Assembly: GCA_947259165.1 (NCBI GenBank) | Contig: CAMYKY010000008.1 | Location: 23,959-87,958, forward strand | Source of the DNA: an uncultured Acidobacteriota bacterium | GTDB taxonomy: Bacteria; Acidobacteriota; Vicinamibacteria; Marinacidobacterales; SMYC01 | DNA length: 64,000 nucleotides | Direction: 5' to 3' | Shown here: positions 8,434 through 18,876 of the stretch, one piece after another | How the letters are laid out: each line of letters begins with the position of its first letter | How positions within the stretch are numbered: the first letter of the stretch is position 1 | Position numbers and translations under genes: made by a program | Notes under the pieces: generated by a model | Told to the model about the DNA's origin: nothing | Databases searched by the model: none | What the model saw: only the letters and a program-made list of their open reading frames with translations

Positions 8434-11400
8434 CTACATCGCCCTCCGATATTGGCCGCCGACCTCATAGAGGGCGTGCGTGATTTGACCGAGGCTCGCG
8501 ACGCGAACGGTCCGCATGAGCTCCGCGAACACGTTGCCGTCGCCGAGCGCCACCGCTCGCAGCCGCTCGATAGCCTCGTCGACGTCAACGGCGTGGCACG
8601 TTTGAAACCGGCGAAGCCGCGCGATCTGGTCATCCTTCTCTTCCGCGCTCGCCCGCGCCAGCTGGATCTCGCGTTGCGGTTCGTCGGCGGAGCTGTCTGG
8701 ATCCAGAAAACAATTGACACCGACGATGGGAAGCTCGCCGCTATCTTTCTTGAGCTCGTAGTGGAGCGACTCTTCTTGTATCCGGCTTCTTTGATACTGC
8801 AGCTCGATCGCGCCGAGGACCCCGCCCCGCGTGTTCAGCCGCTCGAACTCCTCGAGTACCGCCTGCTCCACGAGATCGGTCAACTCCTCGATCGCATACG
8901 AGCCCTGCAGTGGGTTCTCGTTCCGGGTAACGCCAAACTCCCGATTGATAATCTGCTGGATCGCCATTGCACGCCTTACCGACTCTGCCGTCGGCGTCGT
9001 AATCGCTTCATCATAGGCGTTCGTGTGCAGTGAATTGCAATTGTCGTAAACTGCAGTGAGCGCCTGCAACGTCGTTCGAATATCGTTGAATTGGATCTCG
9101 CGTGCATGGAGCGAGCGGCCGGACGTTTGAATATGGTACTTGAACTTCTGGCTCCGTTCGTTGGCGCCGTAGCGGTGTTTCATCACTCGGGCCCAGAGTC
9201 GCCGTGCCACGCGCCCGAGGACCGAATACTCCGGATCGAGACCGTTGCTAAGGAAGAACGACAAATTCGGTGCAAACGCGTCGACGTTCATTCCGCGCGC
9301 CAAATAGTACTCGACGTAGGTGAACCCGTTGGCGAGAGTAAACGCGAGCTGAGTGATGGGGTTCGCGCCCGCTTCAGCGATGTGGTACCCGGAGATCGAC
9401 ACGGAGTAAAAGTTCCTCACGCTGTGGTCGATGAAGTACTGCTGAACATCGCCCATCAGTCGCAATGAGAACTCGGTCGAGAAGATGCACGTATTTTGAG
9501 CCTGGTCTTCTTTGAGAATGTCGGCCTGCACCGTGCCGCGCACCTTCGAGAGCGTTTCGCCCGCGAGGCTCGCCCGTTCGTCGTCCGTCGGCTGGCGCCC
9601 CTTGTCGAGCGAGAACCGATCCACCTGCTGATCGATCGCGGTGTTGAAAAACATGGCCAGGATCGTGGGCGCGGGGCCGTTGATCGTCATCGACACGCTC
9701 GTCAAACTGTCGACGAGATCGAATCCGGCGTAGAGCTCCTTCATGTCGTCGAGCGTCGCGATCGAGACCCCACCCTCTCCAATCTTCCCGTAAATATCTG
9801 GACGCTCGTCCGGGTCCTCACCGTAGAGCGTCACGCTATCGAATGCGGTCGAAAGCCGCTTCGCGGTGTCATTGCGGGAGAGGAAGTGGAAGCGCGAGTT
9901 GGTCCGCTTGGGTCCCCCTTCCCCGGCGAATTGCCGGCGTGGGGACTCCTCGCTGCGCTTGAACGGATAAACCCCCGCGGTGAAAGGGTATTGACCTGGC
10001 AAGCCCTCGCTCAAACGAAAGCGAAGAATGTCTCCCCAATCCCGATAGCGAGGAAAAGACACCCTGAAAATCCTGGAACCGCTCAGCGTCGTGGTCTGAG
10101 CTTCGACCACGATCTCCCGATTGCGGACCGTGAAGGTCACCTCGTCTTGCTGGTAGCGTTTCTCGAGATCCGGCCACGACTCGATGAGCTCCCAGCTCGT
10201 GTCATCGAGCTCTTGCTTCAACACTTCGAAGCGTCTCCGCAGCGCCGCTTCGATCTCCGCCTCAGCACATTCTTTGGCGGCCCCGTCGAGCTGGTACAAA
10301 CGCGTGGCGATCGAAACCTGGGCCTCGACTCGATCGCTCTGTCGGCGGACGAGCTCTACAATTTCGCCGAGATAGGGCACGCGGTTATCGGGGATGAGCA
10401 CGTGGCGCTCGCCAGTGAGAACACCGGCGTCGACCGCGAACTTCGAGCTGGGCAGAGCAGGCGCGAGCTCGCGCATCCGGGAGAGCAAGTGAAGATAGAG
10501 CGCCGTGACACCGCGGTCACCAAACTGGCTCGCGATGGTGCCAAAGACGGGGAGTTGGTCGTCGGCCACGTCGTGCGCAGTCTGCTGATTGCGGCGAAAC
10601 TGCTTCCGGACGTCGCGGAGTGCGTCATCCCCTCCACGCCGATCGAACTTGTTGATAGCGACGACATCGGCGAAATCCAGCATATCGATCTTCTCGAGCT
10701 GAGAGGCCGCACCGTATTCAGGAGTCATGACGTAGAGACTGATATCGGAGAGGTCCGCGATCGCCGAGGAGCCCTGGCCGATACCACTCGTCTCGACGAA
10801 GATCACTTCGAACCCTGAGGCCTTGAAGATCCCGATCGCTTCGTCGGTGGCGTGCGAGAGCTCCGAGCGCGAGTCGCGAGTCGCGAGGCTTCGCATATAA
10901 ACATGTTCGTGGTCGATCGCGTTCATGCGAATGCGATCGCCGAGAAGCGCACCGCCGGTCTTGCGCTTCGTGGGATCGATGGAGAGCACGGCAATCTCCA
11001 GCTCGGGCGCATCGGAGATGAGACGGCGCACCAGCTCGTCCGTCAGGGAGCTCTTGCCGGAGCCCCCAGTGCCCGTTATGCCGACGACCGGTACCGTTCG
11101 TTCAGACGCTACCGATGCCAGCGCCCGGTCGAGCTCGTCGCTGAGACCGCGGCCGTCTCCGTTCGTTTCGACCTGGGTGATCAGGCGTGCCATTCGATTC
11201 AGGTCCCGATCGGCCAACCAGGAAAAGCCGCCTTCGGTCGCGACCGGTGGCAGCGCAACATCGGCCCCGCGCACCATTTGGTCGATGATGCCTTTCAACC
11301 CGAGTTTGCGACCGTCCTCAGGTGAGAAGATCTTGCTGACACCGTAGCGTTCCAACTCCGCGATCTCACGCGGTACGATCACTCCCCCGCCGCCGCCGTA

Positions 11401-11694
11401 AATCTTGATGTGCGCCGCGCCTCGCTCTCGAAGTAAATCCACGAGGTAGCGAAAGAACTCGTTGTGTCCACCTTGATACGAGCTGATGGCGACAGCGTGC
11501 GCGTCTTCCTGGATCGCCGCGGCAACAATCTCGCGGACGGAGCGGTTGTGTCCGAGGTGGATGACTTCGACCCCGCGAGCTTGAAGGAGTCGACGAATAA
11601 TGTTGATGGACGCATCGTGCCCATCGAAAAGCGACGCTGCCGTCACGAAACGAACCGCGTGACGCGGTTCGTATAAGGCATCCGACTTCGTCAT
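8434..11694 (-). CDS. icmF: Fused isobutyryl-CoA mutase (IcmF), with G-protein chaperone domain
   Basis: Adenosylcobalamin-dependent acyl-CoA mutase of 1086 aa, the normal IcmF size. Domains in order: B12-binding, residues 1-140, with FDGHDASIN (D24, His26 cobalt ligand) and YGGGGG; a MeaB-like GTPase chaperone with P-loop GTGGSGKSS at about 208-216 and NKFD; then the catalytic TIM barrel with YPFKR, the SMTINGPAP and FSLRLMGD regions, and [20 protein letters not shown] shortened here to its start QTSGRSLH. The family interconverts isobutyryl-CoA and n-butyryl-CoA (some members accept isovaleryl/pivalyl-CoA); substrate cannot be fixed from what I see. No strong ribosome site precedes ATG 11694. 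Confidence 0.93.
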   Translation of the reverse strand: MTKSDALYEPRHAVRFVTAASLFDGHDASINIIRRLLQARGVEVIHLGHNRSVREIVAAAIQEDAHAVAISSYQGGHNEFFRYLVDLLRERGAAHIKIYGGGGGVIVPREIAELERYGVSKIFSPEDGRKLGLKGIIDQMVRGADVALPPVATEGGFSWLADRDLNRMARLITQVETNGDGRGLSDELDRALASVASERTVPVVGITGTGGSGKSSLTDELVRRLISDAPELEIAVLSIDPTKRKTGGALLGDRIRMNAIDHEHVYMRSLATRDSRSELSHATDEAIGIFKASGFEVIFVETSGIGQGSSAIADLSDISLYVMTPEYGAASQLEKIDMLDFADVVAINKFDRRGGDDALRDVRKQFRRNQQTAHDVADDQLPVFGTIASQFGDRGVTALYLHLLSRMRELAPALPSSKFAVDAGVLTGERHVLIPDNRVPYLGEIVELVRRQSDRVEAQVSIATRLYQLDGAAKECAEAEIEAALRRRFEVLKQELDDTSWELIESWPDLEKRYQQDEVTFTVRNREIVVEAQTTTLSGSRIFRVSFPRYRDWGDILRFRLSEGLPGQYPFTAGVYPFKRSEESPRRQFAGEGGPKRTNSRFHFLSRNDTAKRLSTAFDSVTLYGEDPDERPDIYGKIGEGGVSIATLDDMKELYAGFDLVDSLTSVSMTINGPAPTILAMFFNTAIDQQVDRFSLDKGRQPTDDERASLAGETLSKVRGTVQADILKEDQAQNTCIFSTEFSLRLMGDVQQYFIDHSVRNFYSVSISGYHIAEAGANPITQLAFTLANGFTYVEYYLARGMNVDAFAPNLSFFLSNGLDPEYSVLGRVARRLWARVMKHRYGANERSQKFKYHIQTSGRSLHAREIQFNDIRTTLQALTAVYDNCNSLHTNAYDEAITTPTAESVRRAMAIQQIINREFGVTRNENPLQGSYAIEELTDLVEQAVLEEFERLNTRGGVLGAIELQYQRSRIQEESLHYELKKDSGELPIVGVNCFLDPDSSADEPQREIQLARASAEEKDDQIARLRRFQTCHAVDVDEAIERLRAVALGDGNVFAELMRTVRVASLGQITHALYEVGGQYRRAM

Positions 11695-11771
11695 CGGTCG
11701 GTCTCAGACGGTTCCAATCGGAACAGGGACACCTTGAACGCGAACGCGAAGCGCTCGCTCAGAAGCAGCGG

Positions 11772-12092
11772 CTAGTCCTGCTGGGGCTGGGCCTGGGCAC
11801 CCTCGAGCCCTTCTTGGGACTGGTTGATCAGCTCCTTCAGCTCTTTTCCTGGCTTGAAGTAGGGAACTTTCTTGGCGGGCACGTCGACCCGCTCGCCCGT
11901 CTTCGGGTTGCGTCCCTTGCGGGATTCCCGCTGACGGATGCGAAAGCTGCCGAACCCCCGAAGCTCGATCTTGTCGCCGCGGTGAAGAGCATTGATGATG
12001 CTCTTGAAAACGGTGTCAACGATGATCTCAGAGTGTTTCTTTGTCAGATCGGAGACGCGCGATACCTCTTCGATCAGTTCGGCCTTCGTCAT
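11772..12092 (-). CDS. IHF/HU-family DNA-bending protein
   Basis: A 106-aa histone-like protein that bends DNA. It starts MTKAELIEEVS, has the core VDTVFKSIINALHRGDKIEL, RGFGSFRIRQR, the beta-arm GRNPKTGERVDVPAKKVP with the intercalating Pro region, and FKPGKELKE. The tail (EGAQAQPQQD) is a few residues longer than typical. GGGAG lies 8 bases before the ATG. The order rpsA then IHF-like gene is common, pointing to the beta-type subunit, but homodimeric function is equally possible. Only 16 bases separate it from rpsA. Confidence 0.93.
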   Translation of the reverse strand: MTKAELIEEVSRVSDLTKKHSEIIVDTVFKSIINALHRGDKIELRGFGSFRIRQRESRKGRNPKTGERVDVPAKKVPYFKPGKELKELINQSQEGLEGAQAQPQQD

Positions 12093-12108
12093 CTGAAAGA
12101 CTCCCTTC

Positions 12109-14058
12109 TCACAAAAACGGGCTATGCTTCCCTAATCTTGGCCTAGTGCACGAACCCGCTGATCCTGCCGTAAATTCCTGGCCCTTTTCGGCGCTGACAG
12201 CGTTGCTCCTCCTCCGAATATCTAGATATGAATTCGTCGCTTCAGCCTTGGCAGCTTCCGGCTCGGCGGCGACCTCGGCAGTCTCAGCTTCAGCCTTGGC
12301 AGCTTCGGGCTCGGTTTCGGTTTCGGGATTCGCTCTCGTGCTCGAGCCCCAATCCGCGCCGAAATCCGCGACGTCCCCGAGGGTGGCGTTCGGCGAACCT
12401 TGGCTGGAGTAGTGAGACTCATAGTCGTCGATGTTGACGGCGCGAATCGAGAGACCGATCTTTCGCTCGAGCGCGGAAATCTTGATGATCTTCATGCGAT
12501 AGGATTCGCCAACCACGAGCTTATCCTCGGGTTTTTCGATCCGCTCGTCGTCTACTTCGGAGACGTGAAGAAGCCCTTCGATCCCTTCTTCGATCTCGAC
12601 GAATGCTCCGAAGTTCGTGAAACGAACGACTTTGCCGTCGACGATGTCACCCTCTTGCTGACGGTTGAAGAACTCCTCCCACACGTCCTCGCCGAGCTGT
12701 TTCAGCCCTAGCGACAAACGCTGGTTCTCGGCGTCGATGCTGAGCACGACCGCGTCTACGGTGTCACCCTTCTTCAAGACTTCGGAGGGATGCGCTACCC
12801 GTTTGTTCCAACTCATATCGGAGATGTGGATAAGTCCGTCGATACCTTCCTCGACTTCCACAAAGGCACCGAAATCCGTCAGATTTCGGACCTGGCCCTC
12901 GATACGAGCCCCGGTCTGGTACTTCTCTGCGAGCTGTTGCCACGGATTGGGCTCCACCTGCTTCAGTCCGAGGCTGATCCGCCGTTCGCCGACGTCCACC
13001 TGCAGGACCATCGCTTCGACGTCGTCGCCGACGTTCAATACCTTGGACGGGTGTTTGACCCGCTTGCTCCACGACATCTCCGATACGTGGATGAGCCCTT
13101 CGACGCCGGGCTCGAGCTCGATGAAGGCTCCGTAGTCCGTGAGACTGACGACTTTGCCTTTGACTCGCTGGCCGGTTGGGAAGCGATCCTGTGCCGACTC
13201 CCATGGATCGGGAGCGAGCTGTTTGTAGCCGAGGGAGACTCGCTCGGTCTCGCGATCGAACTTCAACACCACAACTTCGGTCTGGTCGCCGACGTTGAAG
13301 ATTTCCGATGGATGCTGAATTCGTCCGAACGACATATCCGTAATGTGGAGCAGGCCGTCGATCCCACCGAGGTCGATAAACGCACCATAGTCTGTGAGAT
13401 TCTTGACGACGCCGCGGAATACCCGACCCTCTTCGAGGGCCTCGAGGGTTTCCGACTTGCGCTCGGTAAGACTTTCTTCGAGAACAACTTTGCGCGACAA
13501 AACGATGTTGCCACGTTTCTTGTTCACCTTGATGACCCGCATGTCGAGCTCTTGGCCCCGCAGGCTGTCGAGGTTTCTGACGGGGCGCACGTCAACCTGG
13601 GAGCCCGGAAGAAAAGCGCGCACGCCGATATCGACGGCAAGGCCACCCTTGATACGCTCAATCACACGGCCCTTCACGACCGTCCGATTGTTGTAGGCCT
13701 CTTCGATCTGATCCCAGACCTTCATCTTCAAGGCCTTCTCGCGAGACAGTACGAGGTAGCCGTTTTTGTCTTCTGCTTTTTCGAGAAGAACGTCAACGGT
13801 ATCGCCCGCCTTGATCGTGATCTGGCCGGTCTCGTCGCGAAACTCGTTGATGTTGATCATTCCTTCGGATTTGTATCCGACATCGACCACGACTTCGGTA
13901 TCCGAGACCTGCAGTACTTTGCCTTTGACGACTTCGCCTTCGGTAATGTTACTGTTGTAGGCATCCAGCAGTTTCTCGTACTCCGCTGCGGGAATGGCGT
14001 CTTCCTGCGCTATCTCCCCTCCTTCAGTAAAGCTATCTACACTGTTGGTTTCCAACAT
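12109..14058 (-). CDS. rpsA: Ribosomal protein S1 with repeat-derived C-terminal tail
   Basis: RNA-binding S1 protein of the 30S subunit that helps load mRNA. Six S1 domains are visible, each with the DYGAF(I/V) / GLIHVSEMSW type signature in domains 3-6; domains 1-2 are the divergent ribosome-binding pair. After domain 6 comes an Ala/Glu-rich stretch and then an abnormal tail (TNSYLDIRRRSNAVSAEKGQ and on) that is the translation of half a palindromic repeat at 12143-12239. ATG at 14058 is preferred because AGGAGG lies 12 bases upstream inside the longer frame; ATG at 14085 is the alternative. The domain count is normal; the tail is not. Confidence 0.93.
   Translation of the reverse strand: MLETNSVDSFTEGGEIAQEDAIPAAEYEKLLDAYNSNITEGEVVKGKVLQVSDTEVVVDVGYKSEGMININEFRDETGQITIKAGDTVDVLLEKAEDKNGYLVLSREKALKMKVWDQIEEAYNNRTVVKGRVIERIKGGLAVDIGVRAFLPGSQVDVRPVRNLDSLRGQELDMRVIKVNKKRGNIVLSRKVVLEESLTERKSETLEALEEGRVFRGVVKNLTDYGAFIDLGGIDGLLHITDMSFGRIQHPSEIFNVGDQTEVVVLKFDRETERVSLGYKQLAPDPWESAQDRFPTGQRVKGKVVSLTDYGAFIELEPGVEGLIHVSEMSWSKRVKHPSKVLNVGDDVEAMVLQVDVGERRISLGLKQVEPNPWQQLAEKYQTGARIEGQVRNLTDFGAFVEVEEGIDGLIHISDMSWNKRVAHPSEVLKKGDTVDAVVLSIDAENQRLSLGLKQLGEDVWEEFFNRQQEGDIVDGKVVRFTNFGAFVEIEEGIEGLLHVSEVDDERIEKPEDKLVVGESYRMKIIKISALERKIGLSIRAVNIDDYESHYSSQGSPNATLGDVADFGADWGSSTRANPETETEPEAAKAEAETAEVAAEPEAAKAEATNSYLDIRRRSNAVSAEKGQEFTAGSAGSCTRPRLGKHSPFL
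12143..12239 (+). repeat. Half copy of the CTAG-ended palindromic element, inside rpsA 3' end
   Basis: From CTAG at 12143 through ACCCGCTGATCCTG, GGCCCTTTTCGGCGCTGACA and GCGTTGCTCCTCCTCCGAAT to the centre ATATCTAGATAT (12218-12229) and GAATTCGTCG this is nearly identical to the right arm (reverse complement) of the full element at 59931-60095. The left arm is missing. It is read as the end of S1. Confidence 0.85.
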
Positions 14059-14173
14059 CCCGATTTGGTTCCTCCTAGAACTCATGCGATTTACAGGTGA
14101 GCGCTCGTTCCGTCAAGGGAAGGATTGTGGATGAGGCTCGCTTCAGTGAGGGCGGGCTGACCTGCAAGGCGTT

Positions 14174-14203
14174 ATCCTACTCTATTTAATTGGGTTATGT
14201 CAA
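14174..14203 (-). promoter_or_regulatory. Candidate promoter for rpsA
   Basis: Minus strand: TTGACA (14203-14198), 18-base spacer, TAGGAT (14179-14174), in an AT-rich patch upstream of rpsA. The -35 is perfect, the -10 weak. Confidence 0.45.
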
Positions 14204-14210
14204 GTTGGAT

Positions 14211-14245
14211 CGGTAAACGGTAGACGGTATACGGCATACGGCGGT
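14211..14245. repeat. CATACGG-type heptamer repeat arm
   Basis: Runs of cggtaAACGG, TAGACGG, TATACGG, CATACGG in the rpsA-cmk spacer. The same words form an inverted pair at 32136-32261. The rest of the spacer 14086-14307 holds the rpsA promoter and nothing else I can identify. Confidence 0.55.
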
Positions 14246-14307
14246 GGGTGAGATCACGCCCCGGAGTAACGTCCTAGCCGACATGGGCTTCGGGTAAAAG
14301 AAAGATG

Positions 14308-14976
14308 CTAGTTGAGGCGTTTTCGGGTTTCCTCGAGGAGGCGGTCAAGGGTTTGTTTGGGGGTTAGGTCGGTGGTATCGACGGCGATGGCATCTTCGGC
14401 GCGCCGGAGTGGGGAATGCTGGCGGGTCCGGTCCGCCTGGTCTCGGATTTTCAGATCTTGGGTCACTCGATCGATTGTCACGTCCTCTTTTGCGGACTGC
14501 TCGGAGAAGCGGCGTTTGGCGCGTTCCTCGGGTCGCGCGTCGAGGAAGAACTTAATCTCGGCGTCCGGAAACACCACGGTTCCGATATCACGCCCCTCGA
14601 GCACAACGCCGCCACGCGTTCCGATCTTCCTCCAAAGCTCGACGAGCCCCGCGCGCAAGGTTGGGTGGACGGCGACCGCGGACGACGCGTTGGCGACGGC
14701 CTGCTCGCGGATAGCCTCACTGACGTCTTCCCCATCGAGGAAGATCTTCTCCAACCGCTCCCCTTCGAACCGAATCTCCGACCGCTCGGCTAGTGCGGCG
14801 AGCGCGGACTCATCGGACAAATCGATATGCTCGCGAATTGCCTTGAGCGCGAGCGCGCGAAACGTTGCCCCCGTATCCAGGTACACGAGCCCAAGACGCT
14901 CGGCTAGATTGCGAGCCGCCGTCGATTTGCCAGCACCGGCCGGCCCGTCGATCGCGATCACAGGGCGTCTCGTCAT
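14308..14976 (-). CDS. cmk: Cytidylate kinase
   Basis: Phosphorylates CMP/dCMP with ATP. Full length at 222 aa. P-loop GPAGAGKSTAARNLA, LDTGATFRALAL (the YRA-type CMP motif is FRA here), the acceptor motif VVLEGRDIGTVVFPDAEIKFFLDA and the C-terminal ARG-rich lid RDQADRTRQHSPLRRAEDA (key residues D, R, SPL) are all present. ATG 14976 follows GAGG by 5 bases and overlaps the rluB stop (ATGA). The set rluB-cmk-rpsA is a well-known neighbourhood. Confidence 0.95.
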   Translation of the reverse strand: MTRRPVIAIDGPAGAGKSTAARNLAERLGLVYLDTGATFRALALKAIREHIDLSDESALAALAERSEIRFEGERLEKIFLDGEDVSEAIREQAVANASSAVAVHPTLRAGLVELWRKIGTRGGVVLEGRDIGTVVFPDAEIKFFLDARPEERAKRRFSEQSAKEDVTIDRVTQDLKIRDQADRTRQHSPLRRAEDAIAVDTTDLTPKQTLDRLLEETRKRLN

Positions 14977-15740
14977 TTCACCCTCGTTCGCCGGGGACGT
15001 CTTGGCGAGACATCGCCCTGGAGGGCGGCGATCTCCTCGGGGCTGAGTGGGCGAAAAGCGCCTGGGGCAATACCACGCACCGATAGCATTCCGATCTGCT
15101 CGCGGTGCAGCTCGATAACAGGGTGGCCGAGTGCGCGGAACAAACGCCGAATCTCTCGGTTGCGCCCTTGGCGAAGCGTCACCCGAATTCGCGTCCGCGG
15201 CTTCGCAGCCTCGCGGCTCACTCGCGTCGTCAAGATGCGCGCACGATCAATGACGAGCCGCTCCCCGTCAACGATAATCCCGCGGGACGCGCGCGTCATC
15301 ACGGCCGGAAGAGGTGTTCCCAGGATTGTCACCAGATACGTCTTCTCGACCTGGTACTTCGGGTGCGTCAGTCTTTGAGCGAACTCACCATCGTCCGTCA
15401 AAACGAGTAGCCCGCTGCTCGCCATATCGAGCCGGCCCACGGGGAAGACCCTCTGGAGCGACATGGGCAATAGCTCCATCACGGTTTTCCGGCGGCCAGG
15501 ATCGGAACGCGTCGTCACGTACCCGGGGGGTTTGTTGAGCGCAATGTATCGACGCGTGGGCCGGGCTTTCACCCGGGAACCGTCGACGCGGATGTCCTGT
15601 ACCTTCGGATCGGCTGAGCTGCCGAGCTCTTTGATCACGTCGCCGTCAACGGTAACGCGGCCCTCCAGGATGAGAGCTTCCGCCGCGCGGCGTGACGAGA
15701 CGCCGGCATGGCTCAAGATCTTTTGCAGACGTTGTTTCAT
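14973..15740 (-). CDS. RluB/RsuA-family rRNA pseudouridine synthase
   Basis: Isomerises a specific uridine in 23S (RluB) or 16S (RsuA) rRNA. It has an N-terminal S4 domain (MKQRLQKILSHAGVSSRRAA), the linker ALNKPPGYVTT, and the catalytic motif VFPVGRLDMASSGLLVLTDD with its Asp; the C-terminal GRNREIRRLFRALG is typical. Start at 15740 fits the family N terminus; an upstream frame would read into a short repeat. Length 255 aa is typical. Linked to scpB upstream and cmk downstream, which is the usual context of RluB. Confidence 0.92.
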   Translation of the reverse strand: MKQRLQKILSHAGVSSRRAAEALILEGRVTVDGDVIKELGSSADPKVQDIRVDGSRVKARPTRRYIALNKPPGYVTTRSDPGRRKTVMELLPMSLQRVFPVGRLDMASSGLLVLTDDGEFAQRLTHPKYQVEKTYLVTILGTPLPAVMTRASRGIIVDGERLVIDRARILTTRVSREAAKPRTRIRVTLRQGRNREIRRLFRALGHPVIELHREQIGMLSVRGIAPGAFRPLSPEEIAALQGDVSPRRPRRTRVK

Positions 15741-15747
15741 TGGTCCG

Positions 15748-15790
15748 TATTCGGTGTCGGCATCCGGCATTCAGCATCCGGCATTCGAAT
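15748..15790. repeat. Short direct repeat gcatccggcattc
   Basis: Two near copies of gcatccggcattc between scpB and rluB, of the same word type as the CATACGG arms elsewhere. It may have shaped the spacer between the two genes. Confidence 0.4.
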
Positions 15791-15791
15791 C

Positions 15792-16608
<817 letters not shown>

Positions 16609-16619
<11 letters not shown>

Positions 16620-17415
16620 CGGAAAGACGCATGACATGGATAGTGCCGAAGAGCTGCTGTTGATAAATCTTCAACTTCTTCACACGCACCATCTCGAGAA
16701 TGGCAAGGAAGGTGACGATCACCGTCGCCCGATCCACGGCATCATCGAAGAGCTCGACAAACGTGCACTGCGGGCTCGCTTCGAGGCGCTCGTCAAGCCT
16801 TCGAATCACCTCCTCGATAGAGATCGTCTCTCGTACGAAGACGAGATCGGCGCGCTGCCGAACACGTTCGAGTACTTCGCGAAACGCGCTGATCAACTCG
16901 AAAAGGTCGACTTCGAGGAGATCTCCCTGAACGGCGCCATTTTTACCGTTGGAGCCCGCGAGCTCTTCCACGGTTTCGGGCCGAACATAGGTGGCGTTGC
17001 GGATCTCCTCTTGTTGATGGAGCTGCTGCGCTGCTTCTTTATAACGCTCGTATTCGAGCAGACGAGCAACCAGGACCGCGCGCGGGTCCTCGTTATCTTC
17101 CTCCTCGGTGCCGTCTTCGTGAGGCGGCGGCAACAGCATCTTCGATTTGATGTGGATGAGGGTCGCCGCCATGACGAGGAACTCGCCCGCGAGGTTCAAG
17201 TTCAGATCCAGCTCCTCCATGAGCTCGAGTGTTTCAAGATACTGCTTGGTGATTTCGGCGATGGGGATGTCGTAGATCTCGACTTCGTTTTTCCGGATCA
17301 AATGCAGCAGAAGTTCCAGCGGGCCATCGAAAATAGGTAGTCGAACGCGGTACCTTGGTTCAACGTCGCCACTCTCGTCCGTTCCCCGACCTAGATACAG
17401 CTCCGTCGAGCTCAA
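16609..17415 (-). CDS. scpA: Segregation and condensation protein A
   Basis: Kleisin that bridges the SMC heads. 268 aa, normal. N-terminal motif LPIFDGPLELLLHLIRKNEVE, then DIPIAEITKQYLE and ATLIHIKSKMLLP; the C-terminal winged helix ends VTFLAILEMVRVKKLKIYQ. The start is TTG at 17415, overlapping the trpS stop (TTTGA) with GAGG 7 bases upstream. scpA and scpB overlap by a few bases and act together. Confidence 0.95.
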
Positions 17416-18416
17416 AGCTCTTCCTCCGTCAACAGCCGAACCGCACCCCGCACGTCGACCATCGTCGCTGCCGTGACCTCTCGGGCGCGCCTGGCACCCT
17501 CTCGATAGATGTCACGAACGTCATCCGGACGGCTCTCGAATTCCTTGCGGCGTTTCCGAATAGGCTCGAGCTGGACAACTACCTTGTCCGCGAGCGCGTT
17601 TTTGCACTCGATACAGCCAATGCCAGCGGTTCGACACCCTTCGGCAGCCCAAGCTTGCGTCTCTTCCGTTGAGAATACCTTGTGAAGGTCGAACACGGGA
17701 CACTTCGCCGGGTCTCCCGGATCGGTGCGACGCTTTCGGGCCGGGTCAGTCACCATCGTCTTGAGCTTCTTGCGAATACTGTCCTCTTCCTCGGCGAGGT
17801 CAATCGTGTTGCCGTAGCTCTTCGACATTTTCCGACCATCGGTACCGGGGAGCTTGGGCGTCGGAGTGAGCTTGACCTCAGGCTCGGGAAGAACCGGGCC
17901 GTAGAAGTTATTGAAGCGGCGCGCGATCTCTCGCGTCAGCTCCACGTGAGGCTGTTGATCGACACCGACGGGCACGAAGTCCGCACGGTAGATGAGAATA
18001 TCCGCCGCCTGCAGCAACGGATAGCCGAGAAATCCGTAGGTGGTGAGGTCTTTGTCCTGGAGCTGGGTCATCTGCTCTTTGTAGGTGGGAACTCGCTCGA
18101 GCCACGGCAGCGGCACCACCATGGAGAGCAGCAAATGAAGCTCGGCGTGCTCTGGAACGTGCGATTGAATGAACAGAGTCGATCTTTCCGGATCGAGACC
18201 GGCCGCGAGAAAATCAAGGGCGAGCTCTCTCGTGTTCGCTTTCAGCTCGGAGGTGTCCGCGTAATCCGTCGTCAGGGCGTGCCAGTCGACGATGCAATAG
18301 AAGGTATCGAGCTCGTCCTGCATCGCGACCCAGTTTTCGAACGCCCCGAGAAGATGCCCCAGGTGCGCGGCGCCAGTCGGCCGCATCCCTGATAAAACAC
18401 GCTTCGTCTTCGCCAT
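17412..18416 (-). CDS. trpS: Tryptophanyl-tRNA synthetase
   Basis: Class Ic aminoacyl-tRNA synthetase, 334 aa. The HIGH motif appears as AAHLGH (residues 16-21), followed by FYCIVDWHALTT and VGVDQQPHVELTREIARRFN, and the KMSKS loop as GRKMSKSYGN. First gene of the overlapping chain trpS-scpA-scpB-rluB-cmk. All catalytic motifs are intact. Confidence 0.96.
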   Translation of the reverse strand: MAKTKRVLSGMRPTGAAHLGHLLGAFENWVAMQDELDTFYCIVDWHALTTDYADTSELKANTRELALDFLAAGLDPERSTLFIQSHVPEHAELHLLLSMVVPLPWLERVPTYKEQMTQLQDKDLTTYGFLGYPLLQAADILIYRADFVPVGVDQQPHVELTREIARRFNNFYGPVLPEPEVKLTPTPKLPGTDGRKMSKSYGNTIDLAEEEDSIRKKLKTMVTDPARKRRTDPGDPAKCPVFDLHKVFSTEETQAWAAEGCRTAGIGCIECKNALADKVVVQLEPIRKRRKEFESRPDDVRDIYREGARRAREVTAATMVDVRGAVRLLTEEEL

Positions 18417-18489
18417 TGATGCTGAGTCGCGCGGAGATTAGCACGATCAGCGTTCTGCCACCAGCTTGGGTTCCGTCGGGAAGGCTGTC

Positions 18490-18600
18490 AAAAGCAAGGG
18501 GGATAGGGGGACCGGCGCGATCCGAGTTTGGGGATTAGGAGATTTGCACATCAGGTCTTTATCCCCCTATCCCCTCCTATCTCCCTATCCCCTTGCTTTT
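18490..18600. repeat. AAAGCAAGGGG palindromic element, copy 1
   Basis: Left arm aaaagcaagggggatagggg and right arm tatctccctatccccttgct are inverted; the centre has GCGATCCGAGTTTGGGGAT, shared with copy 2 at 41882. It sits in the 460-base trpS-uvrC spacer and could form a long hairpin on either strand. Confidence 0.75.
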
Positions 18601-18656
18601 CAGCGGCTAGAGCAGCTCTTGAATGTGCTGATCCCTGCTAGCCCGGCTCGTCGATC

Positions 18657-18788
18657 TCGTGCCCGTGCCCGCGTGCCCGACTAAGAGTCCAGCCCGCGCA
18701 AAAAGAGACAAGCTCGTTAACGATCCGCGGAAGCGCCCACCGTGAGCATCTTTAGTCGGGCACGGGCACGCAAACGGGCACGCGCACG
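18657..18788. repeat. Hexamer-armed palindromic element, GTGCCC type
   Basis: Left arm of GTGCCC words ending in GACTAAGA, right arm of GGGCAC words beginning TTTAGTC. Same plan as the TTCCCG elements at 25048, 46290, 49254 and 56694. The remaining spacer up to uvrC (18789-18876) shows nothing identifiable. Confidence 0.65.
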
Positions 18789-18876
18789 AAGACGACTGAG
18801 CTTTCTCGGAGTGCTTCAGTACCCGATTCAGGGACTCCCTCTCCGTCCGATCTCCGTGATTTCCGCGCCTCCGTCG

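Noticed and set aside
9496..10818. Long open frame on the plus strand opposite icmF
   Set aside because: Antisense shadow of a clear gene in GC-rich sequence; no domain in its translation.
12790..14100. Plus-strand open frame antisense to rpsA
   Set aside because: Mirror of the S1 repeats; the minus-strand frame has six S1 domains.
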